12,264 nt of DNA, taken from assembly GCA_964602055.1 (NCBI GenBank), contig CAZRPU010000060.1:1-12264 (forward strand). The letters are read 5' to 3'. Below the pieces are notes generated by a model that was not told the origin of the DNA, did no database searches, and was given only the letters and a program-made list of their open reading frames with translations. The DNA comes from JACPLA01 sp964602055 (lineage in GTDB: Bacteria; Bacteroidota; Ignavibacteria; UBA10030). This document shows, in pieces, positions 1 through 7,190 of the stretch (position 1 is the stretch's first letter; the number at the start of each line of letters is the position of its first letter). The position numbers and the translations under genes were made by a program.

Positions 1-57
1 CTTGAACCCTGAACCTTGAACCCTGAACCCTGAACCCTGAACCCTGAACCCTGAAAC
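1..57. repeat. Heptamer tandem repeat (CCCTGAA)n
   Basis: The window opens with about eight head-to-tail copies of a 7-nt unit, CCCTGAA, with occasional variants such as CCTTGAA. The repeat stops about 15 nt beyond the stop codon of tadA. Because it begins at the window edge its full length is unknown. It contains no gene. Such arrays vary in length by replication slippage and often break assemblies; no function can be read from it. Confidence 0.9.
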
Positions 58-71
58 CCGCAACTCTCCTC

Positions 72-530
72 CTACCTCGCCGTTCTGACCCTTCCGAAAA
101 ACCCCTTCAGCAATTCCTCGCTTTCCCTGTCGCACACGCCCCCCACGACATGGGGATTATGATTCAAGCGTTTGTCTTCGATAATGTTGAAGATTGTGCC
201 ACAGGCGCCTGCTTTTGGATCGTACGCGCCGAAAACAAGAGTGGGTATCCGGGCCAGAACAATCGCCCCTGCGCACATGGCGCATGGTTCCAGAGTGACG
301 TAGAGCGTGCAATCTTCGAGCCTGCGTGATTGAAGATGGTTGGCTGCTGCGGTCACTGCAATCATTTCGGCGTGGGCTGTCGGGTCCTGCAACAGCTCGA
401 TCTGGTTGTATCCCTTGCCGATAATCTTCCCCTGATGGACGACCACCGCGCCCACGGGGACCTCGTTCTGCTCGAAGGCTTTTTCAGCTTCCAGCAGAGC
501 GGCTTTCATCCATTGTTCATGCTGGGTCAT
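72..530 (-). CDS. tadA: tRNA-specific adenosine deaminase TadA
   Basis: TadA hydrolytically deaminates adenosine-34 of tRNA-Arg(ACG) to inosine in the cytoplasm, so that one tRNA reads CGU, CGC and CGA. The 152-residue protein has the usual family length and the full zinc site: H53-A-E55, with E55 the proton shuttle, and P82-C83-A-M-C86. N42 and the VPVGAVVV stretch (24-31) of the cytidine-deaminase fold are present. The GxxDPKAGACGT and KRLNHNP segments are typical of TadA rather than of free cytidine or guanine deaminases. The ATG at 530 overlaps the preceding HisKA-like gene by 14 nt, so the two are probably co-transcribed and perhaps translationally coupled; no strong ribosome site is visible. 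Its substrate tRNA gene is at 11382-11455. Confidence 0.95.
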   Translation of the reverse strand: MTQHEQWMKAALLEAEKAFEQNEVPVGAVVVHQGKIIGKGYNQIELLQDPTAHAEMIAVTAAANHLQSRRLEDCTLYVTLEPCAMCAGAIVLARIPTLVFGAYDPKAGACGTIFNIIEDKRLNHNPHVVGGVCDRESEELLKGFFGRVRTAR

Positions 531-1080
531 CGTCCGGGAGGGGCTGTGCCAGAGGGCCGACAGGCGAATCGATGGTCGTGTACGCGCGGGCTTTTGAGAA
601 ATCCGAGAGCGTTTTAGCTATGCGTTCCGCTCCTGTCTTCACCTCTGCGAGATTCTCCAGGATCTCGGGAGAATTGGCGGCAGCTCTCTCGGCTCTGCGG
701 AGATATGCAAGGATGATGGTCAGCGGATTATTGATGTCATGTTGGAGGGCCCTGATGACTTCCTGCATGGTGTTCAGCTGCGTTTGACGCACCTTCAATT
801 CCTGCTGATGTTCCATTTCCCGCTTTTCATGGGTCTGTACCTTCGAACGATACTCGATGATCTTGACGAGCGCCCAGGCAAGGAGCCACATCCAGATCAA
901 GGCATCGAAGTTCTGAAAATAATCCACGAGTCCATGCGGCGCCTGTTCCTTCACGTCGCGGTAGAAATCAAGGGTCGCCAGAAAGAAATAGAGGTAGATG
1001 ATATAGCCGGACAGGACTGCCGGATATCGCGCAAAGAAATTCACCAGAGGCTCGAACAGCAGACGGATGAATCGTTTCAT
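517..1080 (-). CDS. Membrane protein with a lone HisKA-like domain
   Basis: This 187-residue protein has two hydrophobic segments (about 20-37 and 58-75), then a charged, probably coiled-coil linker (about 78-108). A HisKA-type H-box follows, ALQHDINNPLTIIL, with the candidate phospho-histidine at H114 and a second helix to about 163. It ends with a Pro/Asp-rich tail. There is no N, G or F box, so it has no catalytic ATPase domain. Since tadA begins before this gene ends, no lost downstream half remains in place. It could be a phosphotransfer or dimerisation partner of another kinase, or a degenerate kinase; the partner is not identifiable. The ATG at 1080 has no clear ribosome site. The gene lies just downstream of tRNA-Arg(UCG) and its palindromic fragment, and may share their transcript. 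Confidence 0.75.
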   Translation of the reverse strand: MKRFIRLLFEPLVNFFARYPAVLSGYIIYLYFFLATLDFYRDVKEQAPHGLVDYFQNFDALIWMWLLAWALVKIIEYRSKVQTHEKREMEHQQELKVRQTQLNTMQEVIRALQHDINNPLTIILAYLRRAERAAANSPEILENLAEVKTGAERIAKTLSDFSKARAYTTIDSPVGPLAQPLPDDDPA

Positions 1081-1120
1081 AGATGATGGACTGCGAGTAC
1101 GGTGGAAAAATGGCTCATTT

Positions 1121-1206
1121 GTGCGCCCGGAGGGAGTCCCCGCCCGAACGACCGACTCGAGGTCCGTTTACGTTCGGTCGGGCGGGGAACCCCTAACTTT
1201 CAACTC
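1121..1206 (-). mobile_element. Short tRNA-tail element without a nuclease gene
   Basis: Directly downstream of tRNA-Arg(UCG), 1121-1138 repeats 18 nt of that tRNA's 3' end exactly (1207-1224). At the T-loop (TTC^GA) the copy is interrupted by a 48-bp insert (1139-1186) that forms a palindrome. Beyond the insert, 1187-1197 is again T-arm sequence (GGGGTTC side). The segment between the two tails (1139-1206) is 68 bp and has no room for a gene. The T-stem 5' side reads AGGGG, which matches tRNA-Arg(ACG) and not the adjacent tRNA-Arg(UCG), which has GGGGG. I read it as a non-autonomous or internally deleted relative of the nuclease-bearing element at 11046-11380. Mobility is inferred, not seen. 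Confidence 0.6.
1138..1187 (+). repeat. 50-nt palindromic cassette, copy 1
   Basis: The arms are 1138-1144 plus 1149-1155 on the left and 1174-1187 on the right. They give 14 base pairs (CCCCGCC and CGACCGA against TCGGTCG and GGCGGGG), with a 4-nt bulge CGAA on the left arm and an 18-nt loop. The 50-nt unit matches the copy at 11063-11112 at 44 of 50 positions after reverse complementation, so the two copies are oppositely oriented relative to their tRNA fragments. It could act as a hairpin in DNA or in the tRNA precursor transcript. Confidence 0.85.
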
Positions 1207-1207
1207 G

Positions 1208-1281
1208 TGCGCCCGGAGGGAGTCGAACCCCCAACCCTCAGATCCGAAGTCTGATGCTCTATCCAGTTGAGCTACGGGCGC
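1208..1281 (-). tRNA. tRNA-Arg, anticodon TCG
   Basis: The minus strand folds into a standard 74-nt cloverleaf: acceptor GCGCCCG/CGGGCGC, D-stem GCTC/GAGC, anticodon stem TCAGA/TCTGA with loop CTTCGGA (anticodon TCG), variable loop GGGTT, T-stem GGGGG/CCCTC with loop TTCGACT, discriminator A. The 3' CCA is not encoded (CGA follows). It reads CGA. The other arginine tRNA in the window, ACG, would also read CGA after inosine modification, so the two overlap. Its 3' end is duplicated downstream around a palindrome, and its first 15 nt are duplicated upstream in a 57-bp repeat. Confidence 0.95.
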
Positions 1282-1400
1282 TTCATCTCACCAGCCGCGA
1301 AATCCGCCGTCTTGCTGGGCGGGTTGAGCTACGGGCGCTTTATCTCACCAGCCGCGAAATCCGCCGTCTTGCTGGGCGGACTGAGCTGCGGGCAGCTTCA
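1267..1400 (-). repeat. 57-bp tandem repeat containing the tRNA-Arg 5' end
   Basis: Two near-identical 57-bp units (1267-1323 and 1324-1380) are followed by a decayed third start (1381-1400). Each unit contains the first 15 nt of tRNA-Arg(UCG) (TTGAGCTACGGGCGC on the plus strand, up to the D-loop) and 42 nt of GC-rich sequence with small inverted repeats (CCGCC/GGCGG and CCAGC/GCTGG). The unit nearest the tRNA is the start of the real gene. The array therefore forms its 5' leader and may have replaced or displaced the original promoter. As 57 is a multiple of three it gives a false open frame on the plus strand. Confidence 0.9.
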
Positions 1401-1645
1401 CGGACGCGAAACCCAAAGTAGTAAAAATCGATTCAATCTACAATGGAGATGTTTGCAATAAAACGGAAGCGGATTTGTTTCGCTGTCAGCGCTTTTGTAT
1501 CTTTTCACATCATGCCCAGCGAGGCAGAAAAGCATCGGCAGTATTCCCTCCAAGCATGCAAAGCATTCTCATTCCGCGGGAAACCTATTGCGGAATCATC
1601 CGACACCGATGAAGCTTGACCGTTCGGCATAGAAAGGATAATTCG
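1401..1645. other. Intergenic region between divergent genes
   Basis: This stretch separates tRNA-Arg(UCG) with its repeats (minus strand) from the GH127 gene (plus strand), and must carry promoters for both directions. I see no convincing promoter box, operator or terminator, and no credible coding sequence. A minus-strand open frame entering it (1505-1954) is a shadow of the glycosidase gene. Confidence 0.6.
1633..1638 (+). promoter_or_regulatory. Ribosome binding site of the GH127 gene
   Basis: AAAGGA lies 7 nt before the ATG at 1646. It supports that start over the in-frame ATG at 1616, as does the Tat-like signal that then begins the protein. Confidence 0.75.
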
Positions 1646-3466
1646 ATGCAGCGCCGGTCCTTCCTCAAGAAAATCCCGCTTGCCGCACTGGCTGCAGGAG
1701 TCATCCCCTCTTTCAACAACATGTTCCGCTTGCCGGGTGATTCCGCACAGTCTCCCCTGGAAGCATTTGATTACAGGGGGGTGCGCCTCCTCCCAAGCCG
1801 ATGGCTGGACCAGTACGAGGCAGCCCGCAACGTCTACCTCCAGGTTCCCAATGATGACATTCTCCATGGGTTCAGAGTGGCGGCGGGACTGCCTGCGCCG
1901 GGTACCGTTCTTGGAGGATGGTGCAGGAAAAACAGCAATACGGTTTTCGGTCAATGGCTCAGCGGAATGGCAAGAATGTCCTGCTCGACCGGCGATACGG
2001 AACTGCGATCAAAAGCGAACGACCTGGTGTCCGGATTCGCCGGAACCGTGAAGAAGGATGGGAACAGCGGAATGTCTCATTACGCATTCGATAAGCTCGT
2101 ATGCGGCCTCGTAGACATGAAACGGTATGCAAACAACGACGAGGCGCTTCAGCTGCTCGACCGCGTCACCGACCATGCCATTGGTAGTTTGAGCAGGGAG
2201 AATGTTGCGGCTGTCGCAGGAAGAATTTACCAGGGAAGACCCTCCGAATGGTACACTCTCCCCGAAAATCTCTTCCGTGCCTATCGACTGACGGGAAATC
2301 GCAAATACGAGGAATTTGCGCGGGCGTTTCTCTATCCGTCGTTTTGGAACAAGTTCGCCGAAACCGCTTCTCCTGCAGATACATGGGGAGTTCACGCCTA
2401 CAGCCATGTGAATACTTTCAGCAGCGTGGCAATGGCATATGATGTGCTCGGAGATCCGAAATACCTCAGGATCCTGAAGAATGCCTACGACTACCTTCAG
2501 ACAACCCAATGCTTCGCAACGGGGGGTTATGGCCCGAGGGAAGAGCTTGTTGTCCCCGGCCGGGGGCTCCTGAAGGCGCTTCAGTTGAGGTATGATTCGT
2601 TTGAGACTGTCTGCGGTTCATGGGCGGGCTTCAAGATGTCCCGGTATCTCACGCTGTTCACGGGGGAGGCGCGCTATGGAGATTGGATGGAACGCCTGTT
2701 CTATAACGGCATCGGAGCAGCCCTGCGCTTTGCTCCGGGCGGAAGGAATTTCTACTATGCCGACTACCGCCTGGCCGGAGGGATGAAAGCGTATAACTGG
2801 GATACCTACACCTGCTGCTCCGGCACGTACATTCAGGATGTCGCCGATTTCCATAACCTTTTGTACTACAAGGACGACGAGAGTCTCTATGTGAACCTGT
2901 ATGTTCCTTCGGAGGTGACTTGGAAGCGGCCCGAGGGAGAGGTCATTGTTCAGCAGCGGACGGGCTACCCGAGAGAATCGACGAGCGAACTGACCGTCAA
3001 CGTGCAATCAGATCAACTCTTTTCGCTGAAATTCAGAATTCCGGCATGGGCATCGGGTGCAACATTGGAGGTGAACAACGAAGTGTCCGGCGTGAAGTGT
3101 GATCCCGGAACGTGGGCAGAAATCCGCCGAACGTGGAGGCCGGGAGACAAGGTGCAAGTGGGTATTCCCTTGTCATTCCGTATGCAGCCTCTCGACGCAC
3201 AGAATCCCAATATTGTCGCAGTGGTTCGGGGCCCCGCGGTAATGGTGCTTGAATCCGATTATCTTGAACCAAACTTCCGTCTCCCGGAAGCGAATCAGGA
3301 ACTCGACAAATGGCTGGTACCGGATCCTCCCGAAGACGCCTACAAAGTTGCCCTTCCCGGAGGCGAGCGCGTAGTGTCGAAATTCCGCCCGTTCTACGAG
3401 GTCATTGAAGGATATCCATACCTCATGTATTTCGACAAGAAAGTGTTACCGGTTTCGATGAAGTAA
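1646..3466 (+). CDS. Exported GH127-type glycoside hydrolase
   Basis: This is a putative beta-L-arabinofuranosidase-like enzyme of the GH127/DUF1680 family, 606 residues from the ATG at 1646. The N-terminus MQRRSFLKKIPLAALAAG is a twin-arginine-type signal, so the folded enzyme should be exported. The family's zinc and catalytic cysteine site is visible: E320 and C323 in the FETVCGSW motif, then C390-C391 in the DTYTCCSGT motif. The segment YLTLFTGEARYGDWMERLFYNGI between them is the typical (alpha/alpha)6-barrel stretch, and a beta-sandwich C-terminal part follows. In characterised members the second Cys of the pair is the nucleophile. The substrate here is not certain: GH127, GH146 and related families share this fold and release different arabinose-containing sugars. 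It heads a run of three secreted hydrolases. Confidence 0.88.
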   Translation: MQRRSFLKKIPLAALAAGVIPSFNNMFRLPGDSAQSPLEAFDYRGVRLLPSRWLDQYEAARNVYLQVPNDDILHGFRVAAGLPAPGTVLGGWCRKNSNTVFGQWLSGMARMSCSTGDTELRSKANDLVSGFAGTVKKDGNSGMSHYAFDKLVCGLVDMKRYANNDEALQLLDRVTDHAIGSLSRENVAAVAGRIYQGRPSEWYTLPENLFRAYRLTGNRKYEEFARAFLYPSFWNKFAETASPADTWGVHAYSHVNTFSSVAMAYDVLGDPKYLRILKNAYDYLQTTQCFATGGYGPREELVVPGRGLLKALQLRYDSFETVCGSWAGFKMSRYLTLFTGEARYGDWMERLFYNGIGAALRFAPGGRNFYYADYRLAGGMKAYNWDTYTCCSGTYIQDVADFHNLLYYKDDESLYVNLYVPSEVTWKRPEGEVIVQQRTGYPRESTSELTVNVQSDQLFSLKFRIPAWASGATLEVNNEVSGVKCDPGTWAEIRRTWRPGDKVQVGIPLSFRMQPLDAQNPNIVAVVRGPAVMVLESDYLEPNFRLPEANQELDKWLVPDPPEDAYKVALPGGERVVSKFRPFYEVIEGYPYLMYFDKKVLPVSMK

Positions 3467-3542
3467 GTTCCAACCGAAGCACCGAATCCAAAGCTCCTCA
3501 GTTTTCTCTTGATGAGAAATCCACGAGATTTCCGAGTACGAC

Positions 3543-3547
3543 AAGGA
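3543..3547 (+). promoter_or_regulatory. Ribosome binding site of the DUF885 gene
   Basis: AAGGA ends 8 nt before the ATG at 3556 but only 2 nt before the ATG at 3550, so 3556 is the better start. Confidence 0.65.
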
Positions 3548-3555
3548 TCATGATC

Positions 3556-5342
3556 ATGAAGCTTCCCATTTTCTGCGTCATTCTCTGGCAAGCCATTGCC
3601 GTTACCCCAACTCCTCTTTTCGCGCAGGCCATTGTCGATCGGGCAGAGAGCGAAATGCGTCCATTGGTGGAGCGGTTCACGACGGACCTCAATATTCTGA
3701 ACCGCTCGATGCCCGTGGAGAACTCCCCCAGGTGGCGGGAACGGTTCTCTCAGTTCTATCGTGAGTGGCAGTCGGTTCTCGAAAAAGCGGATTTCGAGGC
3801 CCTTGGCAACGAGGGGCGAATCGATTTCCTCCTGTTCAGAAATCTGCTCAAATACGAACTGCGGCGGCTCGATATCATGGCGGCTCAATCTGCCGAAATG
3901 GCGCCGCTTCTTGGGTTTGAAGGAAAGATCGTTGCGCTTGAGGAATCGCGACGAGCGATGGAGCCTCTCGATCATGCGAAAGCGGCTTCAACGCTTCACG
4001 CGGTGAAAGTGGATGCGGAAAGCAAACGGAAAGAGTGGGAAAACACACTGAAAGCGGGAAAGACCCCGGGCATCAAACCGACCGTTGCCCTTCGGGCGTT
4101 CAATCGGGTCGAGGAACTGCGCCGTCATCTCAAAAACTGGAACGGGTTTTATTCCGGATACGATCCGTCGTTTACGTGGTGGATGGCGGAGCCGTACAAG
4201 GCGGCGGATCAGGCGTTGGAGTCGTACGGCAAATTCATCAAAGAAAAAATCGTGGGAATCAAACCGGACGAAATTGCCCCTATCGTCGGCGACCCGCTCG
4301 GAAGAGAGGCGCTGCTGGTGGAACTTGAGAATGAACTGATACCCTATACGCCGGAAGAACTCATTGCAATCGCGGAACAGGAAATGAAATGGTGCGACGC
4401 GCAAATGCTGAAGGTTTCACGGCAGATGGGATACGGCGACGACTGGCATAAGGCACTCGAACATGTCAAGACCCTGCATGTTGATCCGGGGAAGCAGCCC
4501 GAGCTTATTCGGGAGCTGGCGCTGGAGGCGATTGAGTTCGTTGAGCGGCGCGATCTGGTGACCATACCTCCCCTGGCAAAAGAAAGCTGGAGGATGATCA
4601 TGATGACTCCCGAGCGCCAGCTGGTGAGCCCGTTTTTTACGGGAGGAGAGGTAATTTCGGTCGCCTATCCCACGAACACGATGGGCCATGAACAAAAGAT
4701 GATGAGCATGCGGGGGAATAACAGGCATTTTTCGCGTGCGACTGTCCAGCACGAGCTTATTCCGGGCCACCATCTGCAGGGTTTCATGGCGAGCCGTTAC
4801 AAAACGTATCGTCGGGCGTTCAGCACGCCATTCATGACGGAGGGGTGGGCGCTCTATTGGGAGCTGCTCCTCTGGGACCTGGATTTCCCTCAATCGGCCG
4901 AAGATCGCGTGGGAATGCTCTTCTGGCGGATGCATCGTTGTGCCAGAATCATTTTTTCTCTTAATTTTCATCTTGGAAAAATGACTCCTCAGGAATGCAT
5001 CGATTTCCTTGTCAATCGTGTTGGGCATGAACGGGATAACGCCACTGCTGAGGTTCGCCGTTCCTTCGGCGGGGATTATGCGCCGTTGTATCAGGCGGCA
5101 TACCAGCTCGGAGGCCTCCAGCAGCGACAGGCCCTTCAGTTCATCGAGAATCGTANNNNNNNNNNTCTCTGCATCAATCTCTGGTCGGCGCCGGCACGAT
5201 GACCAACCGCGCATTCCATGACGCGGTCCTGCAGGGAGGCAACATGCCCATCGAAATGGTCAGGGCAAGCCTCCTGCATCAAAAGCTCCCCCTCTCATAT
5301 TCGTCGCAATGGCGGTTCTATGATGTGAAAACCGGCCGGTAA
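3556..5342 (+). CDS. Secreted DUF885 putative zinc peptidase (split by gap)
   Basis: The protein starts MKLPIFCVILWQ and has a Sec signal peptide ending near LFAQA, so it should be periplasmic or secreted. The family core is clear: H399-E-L-I-P-G-H405-H406, a metal-binding HExxxGH motif, followed by E429-G-W as the probable third ligand. DUF885 proteins are annotated as putative metallopeptidases; the exact substrate is unknown. The 10-N gap (5156-5165) interrupts the gene near its end. After the gap, frame 5166-5342 encodes a typical DUF885 C-terminus (LVGAGTMTNRAFHDAVLQGG ... WRF, stop at 5340-5342). The frame changes across the Ns, so the real gap cannot be 10 nt; a length of 2 modulo 3 restores the frame. 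The residues just before the gap (QALQFIENR) look extra compared with the family as I remember it, so the local sequence may be unreliable. Confidence 0.82.
5156..5165. other. Assembly gap (10 N)
   Basis: Ten Ns mark a scaffold join of arbitrary length inside the DUF885 gene. Both sides belong to one gene, so the join itself is probably correct, although the number of bases is not. Confidence 0.95.
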
Positions 5343-5401
5343 TTCATTGCCATGAAAGCCACAGTTACCTCAACAAACCGGTTCTGTAACTTACGATCAT
5401 G

Positions 5402-5407
5402 AAAGGA
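5402..5407 (+). promoter_or_regulatory. Ribosome binding site of the M1 peptidase gene
   Basis: AAAGGA lies 6 nt before the ATG at 5414. The in-frame ATG at 5399 overlaps this site and has no site of its own, so 5414 is preferred. Confidence 0.75.
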
Positions 5408-5413
5408 AATTCC

Positions 5414-7126
5414 ATGTCGAGTCGAATCCTTCAGCTGGCGGCATGTGTTTTCGTTTGCTCCTGTATGGTTCTTGCGAGGCAGGTTGACGCGCCCGCCTTC
5501 ACGCGTGCCGACACGCTGCGTGGGATGCTTACTCCCGTCCGCACATGTTATGACGTCGTTTTCTATAATCTCGATGTCAGGATTGACACGCTCACAAAGT
5601 CCATCGCAGGTTCCAATACCATCCATTTTACGGCGACACGCGATTTCGATGTGATGCAGGTTGATCTTTTTTCGAACATGAATGTCGACGCGATCATGCT
5701 TGATGGTACCATTCCTGCAACGTATACGCGCGAGCTGAATGCCGTCTTCGTCAAACTCCCGTCCGCGGTCAAAAAGGGATCGGCGCACCGCATCACATTT
5801 TCCTACTCGGGTGTCCCCCAGGTGGCGGCTAATCCGCCATGGCAGGGGGGACTGACATGGGCGCGGGACAACGCCGGGAATCCTTGGATAGCCGTCACGT
5901 GCCAGGGGACAGGAGCAAGCCTCTGGTGGCCCAACAAGGACCATCAATCGGACGAACCCGACAGCATGCTGATCAGCATAACGGTTCCCCCCGGTCTTGA
6001 AAACATCTCCAACGGAAAACTGCGCGCTGTCACCACGCTTCCGGACGGGTGGAGGAAGTTCGACTGGTTTGTGGGAAATCCCATCAACAACTACAACGTG
6101 ACCATCAACATCGGGAAGTTTGCACATTTCAGCGAAACGTACAAGGGTGAAGAGCATGAGTACACACTCGACTACTACGTTATGCCTCAGAACCTCGAAA
6201 AGGCCCGGGCACAGTTTCAGCAAGTCAAGCCGATGCTCAAGTGCTTCGAGCAATTCTTCGGGCCCTATCAATTCTGGAACGATGGATATAAGCTGGTCGA
6301 AAGCCCTCATCTCGGGATGGAACACCAATCGGCCGTAGCGTACGGAAACGGTTATATCCAGGGATATCGGGGACGGGCGTCCTCGCCGGTGGGAGTGAAG
6401 TTCGACTTCATCATTATCCATGAATCGGCACACGAATGGTGGGGCAACAGTCTGACGTCGAGCGACATAGCAGATATGTGGATTCATGAAAGCTTCGGCG
6501 CGTACGCGGAAGCCCTGTATGTGGAATGTCTCTTCGGCCGGAAGGAAGCTCTCGAATATGTGAACGGAAAGAAGTCAAATGTCAGAAATGACAGGCCGAT
6601 TATCGGAACGTATAATGTGCACAACCGGGGCTCGGGAGATATGTACGACAAAGGCCAGCTCGTGTTGAATACCCTGAGGAGCGCGATCAATAACGATGCA
6701 CTGTGGTTTCAGATCATCCGGGAATTCGCGACAAAATACAGGAAAAGCATAGTGCGGGCCGAGGACTTCTTCAACCTTGTGAATGAGAAAACGGGCAAGG
6801 ACTTTGGCCCGTTCTTCGATCAGTACCTCAAACAAACGAAGGTGCCCCAGCTGCAGGTCAATCTCACCCAAAAAGGCAACGAGGTGACCGCAGCCTATCG
6901 GTGGAACACCGATGTTCAGAATTTCTCCATGCCGGTGCAAGTGACAACATCCTCGGGAAAATTCGGCTTCATCTATCCCACCACGTCGTGGGCCACATCC
7001 AGGATTGACATCAAAGACCCTTCGGAATTCAAGGTTGCCGAGGATCTTTTCTACATTGACACGAGAATCGGGAAGAATTATGTCGATCCGAATGCGCCCG
7101 AACGTTCGGCACGCAGGGGAAACTGA
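5414..7126 (+). CDS. Secreted M1-family aminopeptidase
   Basis: This is a zinc aminopeptidase of the M1 (gluzincin) family, 570 residues from the ATG at 5414. An N-terminal signal peptide (MSSRILQLAACVFVCSCMVLA) sends it out of the cytoplasm. A beta-rich N-terminal domain follows. The substrate-binding exopeptidase motif is G301-M-E-H-Q305, a GAMEN variant. The zinc site is H336-E337-x-x-H340 with E359 as third ligand, exactly 18 residues further, and Y411 in DMYDKGQ is the candidate transition-state tyrosine. It lacks the long C-terminal HEAT-like domain of PepN-type enzymes and so belongs to the short forms. With the DUF885 protein and the GH127 enzyme it suggests extracellular breakdown of peptides and glycans. 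It starts 71 nt after the DUF885 stop, and a terminator-like hairpin follows. Confidence 0.9.
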   Translation: MSSRILQLAACVFVCSCMVLARQVDAPAFTRADTLRGMLTPVRTCYDVVFYNLDVRIDTLTKSIAGSNTIHFTATRDFDVMQVDLFSNMNVDAIMLDGTIPATYTRELNAVFVKLPSAVKKGSAHRITFSYSGVPQVAANPPWQGGLTWARDNAGNPWIAVTCQGTGASLWWPNKDHQSDEPDSMLISITVPPGLENISNGKLRAVTTLPDGWRKFDWFVGNPINNYNVTINIGKFAHFSETYKGEEHEYTLDYYVMPQNLEKARAQFQQVKPMLKCFEQFFGPYQFWNDGYKLVESPHLGMEHQSAVAYGNGYIQGYRGRASSPVGVKFDFIIIHESAHEWWGNSLTSSDIADMWIHESFGAYAEALYVECLFGRKEALEYVNGKKSNVRNDRPIIGTYNVHNRGSGDMYDKGQLVLNTLRSAINNDALWFQIIREFATKYRKSIVRAEDFFNLVNEKTGKDFGPFFDQYLKQTKVPQLQVNLTQKGNEVTAAYRWNTDVQNFSMPVQVTTSSGKFGFIYPTTSWATSRIDIKDPSEFKVAEDLFYIDTRIGKNYVDPNAPERSARRGN

Positions 7127-7164
7127 GGCGACAGGCATTCCTGAAACGCCGTTTCCTGGCGTGT

Positions 7165-7190
7165 AGACCGTTGTCTGAAGCGGTCTTTTC
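7165..7190 (+). terminator. Probable terminator after the M1 peptidase
   Basis: AGACCG (7165-7170) pairs with CGGTCT (7181-7186) across a 10-nt loop and runs into TTTT. The stem is short, so it is a modest terminator, but its position 38 nt after the stop fits. Confidence 0.5.

Noticed and set aside
1..57. Telomere-like repeat
   Set aside because: A heptamer array at a contig edge in a bacterial context is most simply a slippage-prone simple repeat or assembly limit.
1121..1197. A second complete tRNA gene
   Set aside because: Only T-arm and 3' acceptor sequence is present, split by the palindrome, with no D-arm or anticodon arm.
1267..1400. CRISPR array
   Set aside because: The whole 57-bp unit repeats with no unique spacers, and it contains a tRNA segment.
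1267..1461. Small plus-strand protein with a repeated 19-residue unit
   Set aside because: The frame exists only because the 57-bp tRNA-derived repeat is a multiple of three; part of it is tRNA sequence read backwards.
4417..5214. Minus-strand open frame running across the N gap
   Set aside because: It is a shadow of the DUF885 gene and depends on undefined bases.
5318..6487. Long minus-strand open frame (389 codons)
   Set aside because: It lies wholly opposite the M1 peptidase gene, which has all catalytic motifs in frame, and its translation shows no family features.
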